64,000 nt of DNA from Chlamydiales bacterium (lineage in GTDB: Bacteria > Chlamydiota > Chlamydiia > Chlamydiales > JACKPQ01), in the NCBI GenBank assembly GCA_024233455.1, contig JACKPP010000001.1, positions 780,001 through 844,000 of the forward strand, written 5' to 3'. Position numbers and translations under genes: made by a program. The stretch's first letter is position 1. Each line of letters opens with the position of its first letter. This document shows positions 26,155-34,703 of this stretch, in pieces. The notes under the pieces were generated by a model that worked only from the letters and a program-made list of their open reading frames with translations, did no database searches and was not told where the DNA came from.

Positions 26155-28990
26155 AGCTGCCGGCGATGCTGAAGTAGGTTTTTTGCTGGGCTTGCAGTTT
26201 TAAAATGGCATCGTGTACTTGTGGGTTTTGAGGAGGAGCCATCTCAAACTTAAACAGCGCGTGGGCTATCTCAGTGCGCACTTGCTCGCTAAAATCGGCA
26301 AAGAGGGCAAAGGCTTCGTGTTTGAACTCAAGAAGAGGGTCGCGTTGGGCTACAGCGCGCATTCCAACTTCATCGCGTAAGTGATCGATGTGTAGCAAGT
26401 GCTCTTGCCAGTGCTTGTCGATGTGATGAAGCATAAGACCACATATGATATCGTTTAAGACGGGAATGGGATCAATATCTTTTTGGGAAAGAGCCTGGAC
26501 AGATGCAATCAGCCTTGCTTGGTAGTCGAGCTTGTGTTTGAAAGCATTGATAGCGGTTTCAACGTAGTTAGTGGAGTTTTCAAAGGAGATGGGGAAATGC
26601 GTGATCAGCCATTCGGTAAGAGCATCTCCCTGAAGGTGTTCTTGGTTTGATTCGATGAGAATTTCCAATGTTTCAAACGCCAACTCTATCGGGTTATCGC
26701 TGTGGAGTACATCATTTCTAAAGCCGTAAGCTTCTTGGCGCTGCCTATTCATTACATCGTCGTATTCAAGTGTGTGCTTGCGGATAGAGTAGTTGCGCTG
26801 CTCGATCCGTTTTTGAGCGGTTTCGATGGATCGGTTCAGCACTTTGGCGGAGATGGGCTCACCTTCTGGAGGACGGAAGCGTTGGAGGAACTGAGTGAGG
26901 CGTGGAGATGTAAATAAGCGCATGAGTTCATCTTCAAATGAGACGTAGAACTGAGAAGAGCCCGGGTCACCGAGTCTGCCGCTACGTCCGCGCAGTTGAC
27001 GGTCGATACGACGTGAATGGTGGCGGGTGGTGCCAATAACGTGGAGTCCACCGACAGCTTTCACCTCTTCGGTGAGTTTGATGTCTGTACCTCTACCGGC
27101 CATGTTCGTGGCAACTGTGATGGCGCCTTTTTTTCCGGCATCGGCGATAATTTCAGCTTCTTTGGCGTGATTTTTAGCGTTGAGAATAGTGTGAGGGAGC
27201 TTATTTTGGCGTAAAATACGAGCAAGTTTTTCTGACACTTCAACCGACTCTGTCCCGATAAGGATGGGGCGACCTTCCTCATGTTTGGCTTTAATGTCAG
27301 TGACCAAGGCATTGTATTTTTCCCGTTCAGTCATGTAAACTAAGTCATCGCCATCGATGCGCTTACAAGGCTTATAGGTGGGGATTTCGAGAACATCTAA
27401 GCCGTAGATTTGCTTAAATTCGCCAGCTTCTGTAAGTGCAGTTCCAGTCATACCAGCTAAATGGTCGTACATGCGGAAGTAGTTTTGAAGGGTAATTGTA
27501 GCGTAAGTTTGCGTCTCTTGCTGGATGGCTACACCTTCTTTTGCTTCGATGGCTTGGTGCAGCCCATCAGAAAAACGACGACCGGGTTGAGGGCGGCCGG
27601 TATTTTCGTCGATGATGACGATTTTGCTGTCTTGAATGATGTAGTCGACGTCTTTTTCCATCAGCAAATGCGCACGCATGAGCTGTCGCAAATTATGAGC
27701 GCGTTCCTTACGGTTGGCATCTTCTTCACGCACCGCGACTTTTTTCTTGAGTTTATCTTCTTCTGAAAGTGCGCTGTCTTGCTCAATGAGGGCGTATTCA
27801 TGCCCGAGATCGAGCATCACAAAATTATCTCCCAGCATTTCAGATTGATTCATGTCAGCTGATGCCTGAATGCCTCGATCAGTCAGTTCGTACTCGTTGC
27901 TGCGCTCATCGATGATAATATACAATTCAGCCAAAGTATCATGACGCTCCTCCTTATTAGAATCGGCGTGGAAATAAGTTTCAATTTTTTCAAGCTCGGC
28001 GCGAATTGAAGGATTTTCCTTTAGGCGTTTCAAAACTTTATTCCGTGGGGTACCTTTGCTAACTAGCCACAGTTTTTTAAACGCCTGATCAGCTTTGGTT
28101 TTTTCCTCTTTAGGTAATTTGGGAGCTTCCTGGTCAGTAATAAGCCCAAGCTCTTCAAATGTATTACGCGCTTCTGTGGCCAGACGATTGCAGTGATCCC
28201 GTTGCATACGTACGATGCGATCAACTGGGCTTTTAAGCTGGTCGTACATTTGGCGTGATCCTGAAGTTGGACCAGAGATGATTAAAGGTGTGCGCGCCTC
28301 ATCGATCAGAATGGAGTCGACCTCATCGATAATGGCAAAGTAGTAGCCGCGTTGCACTTGTTCATCTTTACTATGGGCCATAGAATTGTCGCGCAAGTAG
28401 TCAAAGCCAAATTCGGAGGCTGTACCATAGACAATATCAGCTTGATAAACGTCATGACGTTCTTCTGGTGGTGTGGCGTTAATGAGCGCTTTTACCTCTA
28501 AACCGTGCCAACGAAAAATGGAACCCACCCAATCGCAGTCACGTTGCGCTAGATAATCATTCACTGTGACCAAGTGTACTGGTTTGCCTGTTAGAGCGTG
28601 TAGATAAAGAGGCATAGAAGCGGTTAGAGTTTTACCCTCACCAGTATGCATCTCGGAGATCGCGCCGTTGTGCATGGCAATGGCTCCTACCAACTGGACG
28701 TCGTAGGGAACCATGTCCCATTTTTGGTTGTAGCCGCTTACATGGATGTCTGTGCCGCAAAGACGCCGGCAAGTATTTTTCACGACAGCATAGGCCTCAG
28801 GCATTAAACTATCGATGCTGGCCCCGTCAGATAATCTTTTCTTAAACTCTTGCGTTTTGGCTTTTAGCTCATCATCTGAAAGTTTTTGGAGTTGTTCTTC
28901 TATTCTATTGATGTCTTTAATTACTTTAGCGTAACGCTTTACAGTTCTAGATTGATCGGTTCCAAAAATTTTCTTCATTAAGCCAAACAT
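26153..28990 (-). CDS. secA: Protein translocase ATPase SecA
   Basis: Motor of the Sec export pathway, pushing preproteins through SecYEG. 945 residues. Walker A (HTGEGKT, Lys at residue 120), DEVDSILIDEARTPL (DEAD-like), helicase motifs (TNMAGRGTDI; RQLRGRSGRLGDPG) and the helical scaffold are intact. The chain stops shortly after the helical region (LKLQAQQKTYFSIAGS) and lacks the usual zinc-binding C-terminal tail (CxCxSGKKxKxCHG) that contacts SecB. The chromosomal order secA, psd, nth, mnmE is chlamydial. A truncated nuclease remnant abuts its stop codon. Confidence 0.97.
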   Translation of the reverse strand: MFGLMKKIFGTDQSRTVKRYAKVIKDINRIEEQLQKLSDDELKAKTQEFKKRLSDGASIDSLMPEAYAVVKNTCRRLCGTDIHVSGYNQKWDMVPYDVQLVGAIAMHNGAISEMHTGEGKTLTASMPLYLHALTGKPVHLVTVNDYLAQRDCDWVGSIFRWHGLEVKALINATPPEERHDVYQADIVYGTASEFGFDYLRDNSMAHSKDEQVQRGYYFAIIDEVDSILIDEARTPLIISGPTSGSRQMYDQLKSPVDRIVRMQRDHCNRLATEARNTFEELGLITDQEAPKLPKEEKTKADQAFKKLWLVSKGTPRNKVLKRLKENPSIRAELEKIETYFHADSNKEERHDTLAELYIIIDERSNEYELTDRGIQASADMNQSEMLGDNFVMLDLGHEYALIEQDSALSEEDKLKKKVAVREEDANRKERAHNLRQLMRAHLLMEKDVDYIIQDSKIVIIDENTGRPQPGRRFSDGLHQAIEAKEGVAIQQETQTYATITLQNYFRMYDHLAGMTGTALTEAGEFKQIYGLDVLEIPTYKPCKRIDGDDLVYMTEREKYNALVTDIKAKHEEGRPILIGTESVEVSEKLARILRQNKLPHTILNAKNHAKEAEIIADAGKKGAITVATNMAGRGTDIKLTEEVKAVGGLHVIGTTRHHSRRIDRQLRGRSGRLGDPGSSQFYVSFEDELMRLFTSPRLTQFLQRFRPPEGEPISAKVLNRSIETAQKRIEQRNYSIRKHTLEYDDVMNRQRQEAYGFRNDVLHSDNPIELAFETLEILIESNQEHLQGDALTEWLITHFPISFENSTNYVETAINAFKHKLDYQARLIASVQALSQKDIDPIPVLNDIICGLMLHHIDKHWQEHLLHIDHLRDEVGMRAVAQRDPLLEFKHEAFALFADFSEQVRTEIAHALFKFEMAPPQNPQVHDAILKLQAQQKTYFSIAGS

Positions 28991-29114
28991 ACGATGATTC
29001 CCTGGTTTTACAATACCACCTATGATACCATAGATCTAGTTTCTAGGTGCATAGCCAAGTCTAACACATCTAGGAGTACATTTAAATCTTTAACCTTTAA
29101 AATATATATTTGTC

Positions 29115-29519
29115 ATGACAACAGCCACAGCCTCTCCCGCTCATAATGCGTGGAATCAAGTGATTGAATCCATAGGACGATCACAATTTGACCGGTTACG
29201 AGTCAAAAATATTGCTCAATTTGCTCATTGCCTTACCTATCAGCATACCGATCAAGGACCCACCCGCGGTGTGGATGGGTTAAATCGCCCCTATTTCACT
29301 GTTCAAGCAGTTTACAATCCGGAAGAAGGTTTGCCTCGGTCTTTTGCGCTTGTCATGTACCGTCATAATGAGGAATGGAAAGGGTATGTAATGGAAGATC
29401 AGGGCTTAGAAGATGATATCTTTGATCATCAAGAAAAATTACCTATCCCAGACTCTCCTCAAGAGTTTTACCAAAAACTCTTTGCTGGAAAGTATAAGGA
29501 ATATCAACTAAAAATATGA
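29115..29519 (+). CDS. Conserved-looking cytosolic protein of unknown function
   Basis: 134 residues, no signal or membrane segment, no recognised motif. The composition is that of a folded soluble protein with aromatic-rich strands (RPYFTVQAVYNP, SFALVMYRHNEEWKGYVM). No obvious Shine-Dalgarno precedes the ATG at 29115. It is only 4 nt upstream of psd on the same strand, so it is probably in one operon with it. Divergent from secA. Confidence 0.65.
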   Translation: MTTATASPAHNAWNQVIESIGRSQFDRLRVKNIAQFAHCLTYQHTDQGPTRGVDGLNRPYFTVQAVYNPEEGLPRSFALVMYRHNEEWKGYVMEDQGLEDDIFDHQEKLPIPDSPQEFYQKLFAGKYKEYQLKI

Positions 29520-29523
29520 AACG

Positions 29524-30423
29524 ATGATGCACATTCGCTATTTTGATCGATTGACGCAAATAATGCAGACGGAAGCTGTCTATGGCGGTTTCTTTTTGCG
29601 CTTTCTCTATCAAAATGCACTAGGCCGAATACTTTTACCGCTGGTGGCAAAAAACGCTCTTTTTTCCAGATTTTATGGTTGGTTGCAAAAGCGTCCTCAA
29701 TCGAAAATAAAGATTCGGCCATTTATCGAAAAATTTCAGGTAGACAGCAGCGAATTTGCTCAAAATATTTCCGATTATACATCATTTAATGACTTTTTCA
29801 CGCGCAAGTTAAAAGCTGGTGCAAGACCTCTTAGTGAAGGGGCGGTATTGCCAGCTGATGGCCGGTACTTAGTCTTTCCTGATTTAAGTCTGGCAGATGG
29901 CATTTGGGTGAAGGGAAAGTTTTTTAATTTAAGAGAGCTTTTGCAGAATCAAGCTCTGGCCGAGAAATATTCCGATGGTTGTTTGGTGATCGCCAGGCTA
30001 TGCCCGGTGGATTATCACCGGTTCCACTTTCCTTTTGCATGCAAGGCTGGAACCCCCCATTTGATCAACGGCCCGCTCTACTCGGTTAGTCCGATTGCCT
30101 TAAAGCGCAATATCAACATACTGCATGAAAATAAACGGGTGATCACCGAGCTTAAAAGCGATGAGTTTGGTGCCGTGCAATGCATCGAAGTGGGCGCCAC
30201 CAATGTGGGGAGCATTGTGCAAACCTACACTGAAAATTCAATGGTCGAAAAGGGTGCAGAGAAAGGTTACTTTGAGTTTGGGGGATCGTGTATGCTCTTG
30301 CTCTTTGAAAAAGGGCGCATTCAGTTTGCAGATGATCTGCTTAAGTACTCCGCAGAAAAGATCGAAGTACGAGGGTTTATGGGACAAAAGATGGGATGTA
30401 AAACTGCTTTACATCCGATCTAA
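29524..30423 (+). CDS. psd: Phosphatidylserine decarboxylase
   Basis: Membrane-associated pyruvoyl enzyme converting phosphatidylserine to phosphatidylethanolamine. 299 residues. The autocleavage site is G254-S255 in FEFGGSCMLLLFEKG, generating the beta chain and the pyruvoyl alpha chain. Other family features: FNDFFTRKLKAGARPL, PADGRYLVFP, LCPVDYHRFHFP with the catalytic His. The natural C-terminus of the family ends near VxMGxKxG; here the last 8 residues (CKTALHPI) are contributed by copy 3 of the 19-bp palindrome. The 3' end overlaps the convergent nth gene by 15 nt. Confidence 0.96.
   Translation: MMHIRYFDRLTQIMQTEAVYGGFFLRFLYQNALGRILLPLVAKNALFSRFYGWLQKRPQSKIKIRPFIEKFQVDSSEFAQNISDYTSFNDFFTRKLKAGARPLSEGAVLPADGRYLVFPDLSLADGIWVKGKFFNLRELLQNQALAEKYSDGCLVIARLCPVDYHRFHFPFACKAGTPHLINGPLYSVSPIALKRNINILHENKRVITELKSDEFGAVQCIEVGATNVGSIVQTYTENSMVEKGAEKGYFEFGGSCMLLLFEKGRIQFADDLLKYSAEKIEVRGFMGQKMGCKTALHPI
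30396..30414. repeat. 19-bp palindromic repeat, copy 3, inside the psd/nth convergent junction
   Basis: ATGTAAAACTGCTTTACAT, identical to copy 1. Read on the plus strand it encodes CKTALH in the tail of psd; read on the minus strand its ATGTAA gives nth its last Met codon and its stop. It therefore sits inside both coding sequences at the junction of two convergent genes. Confidence 0.9.
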
Positions 30424-31032
30424 TTCATGGCAAATGGGGCAATTTTCAACAATGTGCCCCCTGGCAGGGCAATATTTGCGAGCGTAGTAGATCATCTGCA
30501 GATGAATCAGTCTCCAAATATTTTTCGGATAGAGTTTTTTTAAATCTTCTTCGACATCAGATGGATCGGTGTGTTGAGTCAAGCCCCACCTTTTGGCACA
30601 GCGCAGTATGTGTGTGTCTACTCCGATTGCCGGTTTTCCAAAAGCTTGTGCTAGTACCACGGAAGCTGTTTTTTGACCTACCCCCGGCAACTTTTTCATT
30701 TCGGCAATTGATGGTGGAACTTGACCATCGAAATTATCGATCAAAATTTGTGCCATGGCTTTTAAATTTTTGGCTTTGGTATTGCTTAATCCGCAGGTTT
30801 GAATTAGTGTTTGCAATGTATCTACAGGAAGCTTTGCCATTTTTTGAGGAGTATCGGCAACTTCAAACAATTGGGGAGTCACCAAGTTGACTCGCGCATC
30901 TGTGCATTGCGCCGAGAGGATGACGGCCACTAAGAGAGTGAAGGGGTCTTTGTGGTTAAGGGGGATAGGGGGATCAGGAAAAAGCGCTTCTAAGTGGTGA
31001 CGCACAATCTGAGCCCGCTTTTGTTTTTTCAT
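30409..31032 (-). CDS. nth: Endonuclease III (DNA glycosylase/AP lyase)
   Basis: Base-excision repair enzyme removing oxidised pyrimidines. 207 residues. The helix-hairpin-helix is seen as LPGVGQKTASVVLAQAFG with the catalytic Lys, followed by the catalytic Asp in VDTHI. The C-terminal iron-sulfur loop has three Cys (YCPARGHIVENCPICHELDRM): spacing C-x9-C-x2-C, and the chain ends where a fourth Cys (C-x5-C) would be expected; that position is the Met contributed by the palindrome. Either the fourth ligand is lost or this lineage uses a variant loop. The start overlaps the mnmE stop (ATGA). Confidence 0.94.
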   Translation of the reverse strand: MKKQKRAQIVRHHLEALFPDPPIPLNHKDPFTLLVAVILSAQCTDARVNLVTPQLFEVADTPQKMAKLPVDTLQTLIQTCGLSNTKAKNLKAMAQILIDNFDGQVPPSIAEMKKLPGVGQKTASVVLAQAFGKPAIGVDTHILRCAKRWGLTQHTDPSDVEEDLKKLYPKNIWRLIHLQMIYYARKYCPARGHIVENCPICHELDRM

Positions 31033-32375
31033 TTACCCACACAGAATTTTGAAAAAATCGCACTCAAAATGTCCTCGGTGATGTCGGTTCCCCGGATTTG
31101 AGAGAGGGCCAGTAAACAGGCGCGCATATCAGAGGAGAGAAATTCAGGAGAGATCTGCGATTTTAAGCCATTGACAAGTGCGGATAGGGCCAAAAGAGCA
31201 TCTCCAAGTGCCGTTGCGTGACGCTGCTGGGTGAGAATAATTTCTTCTTTCGATGGCGCTCCATTTTTCCAGACAGCAGCTTCAATAAGGGCTTTTAGAT
31301 CTTCTAAACCCTGTCCGGTTTTTGCTGACAGCTGAGTAGTAAAGGGAAAGTTGCTTTTTGCAACATTTATTGGCTTTACATCGATTTTATTCCAGATAAG
31401 TAGCGTTTTTTTCGGATCTAGCGTTTGGAAAAGTTCTTTTTCCTCGCTTTGGAGCGGACGCGTGGTATCTAGCACGAATAAAATAAGATCGGCTTGCTCA
31501 AGGGCTTTTTGAGAGCGTTTAATCCCTTCTTTTTCGATCAGCTCATCTGTCACGCGCATACCGGCTGTATCAATCAGACGAAAATGCAATCCACCGATTT
31601 TGAGGTCATCTTCGAGGGTGTCACGAGTAGTACCCGGTAAATGCGTGACAATAGCGCGGTCTTTTCCCAGCAGCAAATTCATGAGAGAAGATTTCCCCAC
31701 ATTGGGAGAGCCGACCAGACACAAACTTAAACCCTGCGATATGATCTTGCCGTCATGAAAACTTGCATTCAGTGCGTGCATAGAAGTCTGGATGGTCTCT
31801 AAATTGGCAATCGTCTCTTCAAGAGAGGCAAATTCGAGACCTTCTTCCGGAAAGTCGACCCATGCTTCTAAAATAGCTGCGGTATCCGCTAGCTGTTTTT
31901 GAAAATTTTCGATTTTTTGGGATAGGGCACCTTCCAACTGAGCATTGGCAGCTTTGAGCGCCAGTTCATTTTTAGCACCGATGAGGGCTTGAACTGCCTC
32001 AGCTTGGGCCAGATCCATTTTTCCATTGATGTAGGCGCGGTAGGTGAATTCTCCAGGACCTGCGGGAGAAGCTCCGGCATCTAAAATTGTTTTTAAAACT
32101 TTGGTCGCCATCAAACCGCCATGGCAATGAATTTCGACTACATCCTCTCCTGTATACGACCTAGGAGCTAGCATAGGAAGCACTAAAACATGGTCAATGA
32201 GTTCACCCTGAGCATTTTGGATATGGCCGTAATGAGCAGTATGGCTTTTAAATAAATAGATATTTTTTGAAAACACCGCATTGGCAATTTTCAGGCTTTC
32301 GGGTCCTGAAATTCGGATAACAGCGATGCCTCCTTCTCCGGGAGGCGTAGCAATAGCAGCAATGGTATTACACAT
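31029..32375 (-). CDS. mnmE: tRNA modification GTPase MnmE (TrmE)
   Basis: GTPase partner of MnmG in wobble-uridine modification. 448 residues: an N-terminal tetrahydrofolate-binding domain (TIAAIATPPGEGGIAVIRISG), a helical domain, an inserted G domain with P-loop GSPNVGKSS, switch region LPGTTRDTLED, DTAGMR and NKID, and the C-terminal CVGK motif whose Cys is family-invariant. First gene of the mnmE-nth pair. Confidence 0.97.
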   Translation of the reverse strand: MCNTIAAIATPPGEGGIAVIRISGPESLKIANAVFSKNIYLFKSHTAHYGHIQNAQGELIDHVLVLPMLAPRSYTGEDVVEIHCHGGLMATKVLKTILDAGASPAGPGEFTYRAYINGKMDLAQAEAVQALIGAKNELALKAANAQLEGALSQKIENFQKQLADTAAILEAWVDFPEEGLEFASLEETIANLETIQTSMHALNASFHDGKIISQGLSLCLVGSPNVGKSSLMNLLLGKDRAIVTHLPGTTRDTLEDDLKIGGLHFRLIDTAGMRVTDELIEKEGIKRSQKALEQADLILFVLDTTRPLQSEEKELFQTLDPKKTLLIWNKIDVKPINVAKSNFPFTTQLSAKTGQGLEDLKALIEAAVWKNGAPSKEEIILTQQRHATALGDALLALSALVNGLKSQISPEFLSSDMRACLLALSQIRGTDITEDILSAIFSKFCVGK

Positions 32376-32658
32376 AAGGAAAAACCATTATACCATAACA
32401 AGAGGAGATATAAAGGTGAAATTTTTTTTGATTATACGCCTCTTGGTGGTTTAATCTGCCAGTTGCTCTCAGTGATCCGCCCTGGCTTTGTATTTCTTGG
32501 GGCCTAGTGGGGTAGACTTCCGGGGAACCATCATCCCAGAAATCCACTACTTTCAAATTAAGAATTGGGTCAAGTTATGCAACCGTTAAAAAAAATGCGT
32601 TGTGTTCTTTGAATTAGCCCTTTAAGCTTCAATCCAAAATCTTCAGAGGGTATTAAAA
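32376..32658. other. 283-bp intergenic stretch, no convincing gene
   Basis: Between divergent mnmE and the LRR fusion gene. A minus-strand frame of 62 codons starting with TTG (32368-32556; VDFWDDGSPEVYPTRPQE...) overlaps the mnmE start by 8 nt and has no ribosome-binding site. The segment around 32460-32550 is more GC-rich than its flanks and might be a fragment of something larger. A GAGGG site at 32645-32650 serves the downstream LRR gene. No RNA structure recognised. Confidence 0.5.
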
Positions 32659-34617
32659 ATGCGCACACGGGTCTCAGGAGTTCATGATCAAAACCGTATC
32701 ACGAGCGCAAATTTTTATAACTGGAACCTAAGAGCTTGTAACTTGCCCTTCGTGTTAACCAGCCTTAAGCAACCTGCTCTTGCATCACTCAATATTTTGG
32801 GAAACACATTTGGAGGTAGGGAGCTAAAGGCTATCTCAGAAGCCATTTTAAAATCTGACAGTTTACGCATTCTAGTCATCGGATTTGACGTGCTCAACGG
32901 AAACGGCCTAGCGGCTTTAAAGACTATTATGAAAAAAACGAATTGGGTTCACCTCAATCTCCATTTTGCGACACTGAATGAACGTGGTTCTTCTATTTTA
33001 CAACAAGGACTTGGTGCAAATCCACATCTTAGGCATCTTAAAATTACAGTCCATAATCATAAAGAGGGTGCCTTAGTAAGCTTGGTTAGCCACCTATCTG
33101 AAATAAAATCCCTATGTCTGCGCGTTCGGCACCTCACAATGGATGATGCTATCGCAATTAGAAATCTCTTAAGAATCGGAAAATTAGAAGCATTTGGCCT
33201 TAGTGCATCCAACTGGACAGATTTACGAGTAGCTTGTTTATTTGATGGAATTCAACAAGCAAAGAGATTACGTATCCTAGATCTGCGCTCAAACGATTTT
33301 GGTACCTTAGAGGATATTGAGTCAAATCTTATTCAAGCGTTTGCTGGTTGCCACAACTTAACAGGGCTTGGTGTTGATAAAAGAAATGCAGCCTTCTTAG
33401 CAAGAGTGAAACAGTCGGTCAAAGATGTGCGTACGTATTCGCTGGAAAAAACTGCTATCTGGCAAGTCCCTCACGCAACAAATAAAATTATTTTAAAAGA
33501 GCGCGCTATAAGCATGTCTGAAGCTAGGCGATCAAAAGGGCAAGACAATTCTTACAGCTGTCTAAAGATGCCTAGAGCCGTTACTGTAGTGCATTCAACT
33601 CCAGATATCCTGAGCAACCCTAAAGCTCTACTTCTTGCTCAGAAAATCCTCAAGCAAAACGTGCTTTCTGCTCATGCCATCCAACGTATGCAAGAGCGAT
33701 GCATCTCCTTGGCGCATGTTTGTGAAGCACTTTGTAATGGGGAGGTTTCGATTACCTGTAGAGGCAGACGTTTCTACAGTAAAGCTACTGGCCTGTCCGT
33801 CATCCTTTCCGAGAAAGGTAAACAGATAATAACAACTTATTTCAGAGGGAGTAGTGCATCTGTTTCCCATAAAACCAGGGAACCAATACATACTATGCCA
33901 GCTAGGAGAGGAAAAATAAAACAGCGGCAGTTTATTGCGGCTTCAGCAGGGGCTTTGCGTATGCTGGCAGCCGATCGCTTTAACGATCGCTCAAAGCTGG
34001 CTCTCCCATCCAAGCTTTCTAATACTGATATTTACCAATTAAAATCTGAAGGGTTTCAGATTGAACAATTTCAAACTCGTCGCATTACAACTATGCAACC
34101 CAATTGCAGTGATAAGATCCGGCTTCCAGTCGATATCCCCATAGAAAAGCCGGTCATCGGCTTGCCAAAAAAATCAATCAGGAGTCAGTTAGCTTATGAG
34201 TCTGGAGTGTTCTACATCAAGCAAACCAGGGTGAGCATAATATGTAAGCGCCGATGTAGGGAGGTCAAAGCGTTCCTCGCCTCGTTTATGTCGTACCGCA
34301 AGCTTGCAGCAAGCTTTTTGGACCACATAACAGATGCAAGTCAGGATGGTCAAGTAGCCCCAAGTATTATCAAAGAGTTAAGGAATGCGGGCATTAATAT
34401 AAATCCATCCCATTTGCTAGATTGGGTCAATAGGCGAAAATCCAGTCAAGATTACCACTTGAATAAAAAGGAGTCTGTTCAAGCACGCAAAACTCCCCAT
34501 AAGACGCCCAAAAAATCTGCCAAGAAAAATCCTCCCAAAAGAAGGGGAAAACCAAAAAAAATCGCAGATAGAGCCACGGCTTATAAAACGAGGCGGAAGC
34601 AGGCTAAGCGTCATTAG
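32659..34617 (+). CDS. LRR protein fused to a DUF4258-like domain and a Lys-rich histone-like tail
   Basis: 652 residues, no signal peptide or membrane segment. Residues about 15-250 are ribonuclease-inhibitor-type leucine-rich repeats (ASLNILGNTFGGRELKAIS; RILDLRSNDFG). Residues about 335-400 (VLSAHAIQRMQERCISLAHV ... IITTYF) match the DUF4258 pattern, S-x-HAxxRMxERgIs followed by a beta sheet, a fold related to small toxin RNases. Residues 607-652 are extremely Lys/Arg/Pro-rich with TPKKSAKK-type blocks like histone H1 or a nuclear localisation signal. The combination fits a host-directed effector acting on nucleic acid; this is inference. It is the first gene of the accessory island beside mnmE. 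Confidence 0.8.
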   Translation: MRTRVSGVHDQNRITSANFYNWNLRACNLPFVLTSLKQPALASLNILGNTFGGRELKAISEAILKSDSLRILVIGFDVLNGNGLAALKTIMKKTNWVHLNLHFATLNERGSSILQQGLGANPHLRHLKITVHNHKEGALVSLVSHLSEIKSLCLRVRHLTMDDAIAIRNLLRIGKLEAFGLSASNWTDLRVACLFDGIQQAKRLRILDLRSNDFGTLEDIESNLIQAFAGCHNLTGLGVDKRNAAFLARVKQSVKDVRTYSLEKTAIWQVPHATNKIILKERAISMSEARRSKGQDNSYSCLKMPRAVTVVHSTPDILSNPKALLLAQKILKQNVLSAHAIQRMQERCISLAHVCEALCNGEVSITCRGRRFYSKATGLSVILSEKGKQIITTYFRGSSASVSHKTREPIHTMPARRGKIKQRQFIAASAGALRMLAADRFNDRSKLALPSKLSNTDIYQLKSEGFQIEQFQTRRITTMQPNCSDKIRLPVDIPIEKPVIGLPKKSIRSQLAYESGVFYIKQTRVSIICKRRCREVKAFLASFMSYRKLAASFLDHITDASQDGQVAPSIIKELRNAGININPSHLLDWVNRRKSSQDYHLNKKESVQARKTPHKTPKKSAKKNPPKRRGKPKKIADRATAYKTRRKQAKRH

Positions 34618-34703
34618 GTTATTTTATCAGGGCTGCCCTTTCCTTTTGAATTCAAAGATAAATAATTGTGAGATTTGTTTTTTTGACCTGGCCATTATTC
34701 TTT

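Noticed and set aside
32368..32556. 62-codon minus-strand frame in front of mnmE
   Set aside because: TTG start, no Shine-Dalgarno, overlaps the mnmE start; no recognisable family. Left as unexplained intergenic DNA.
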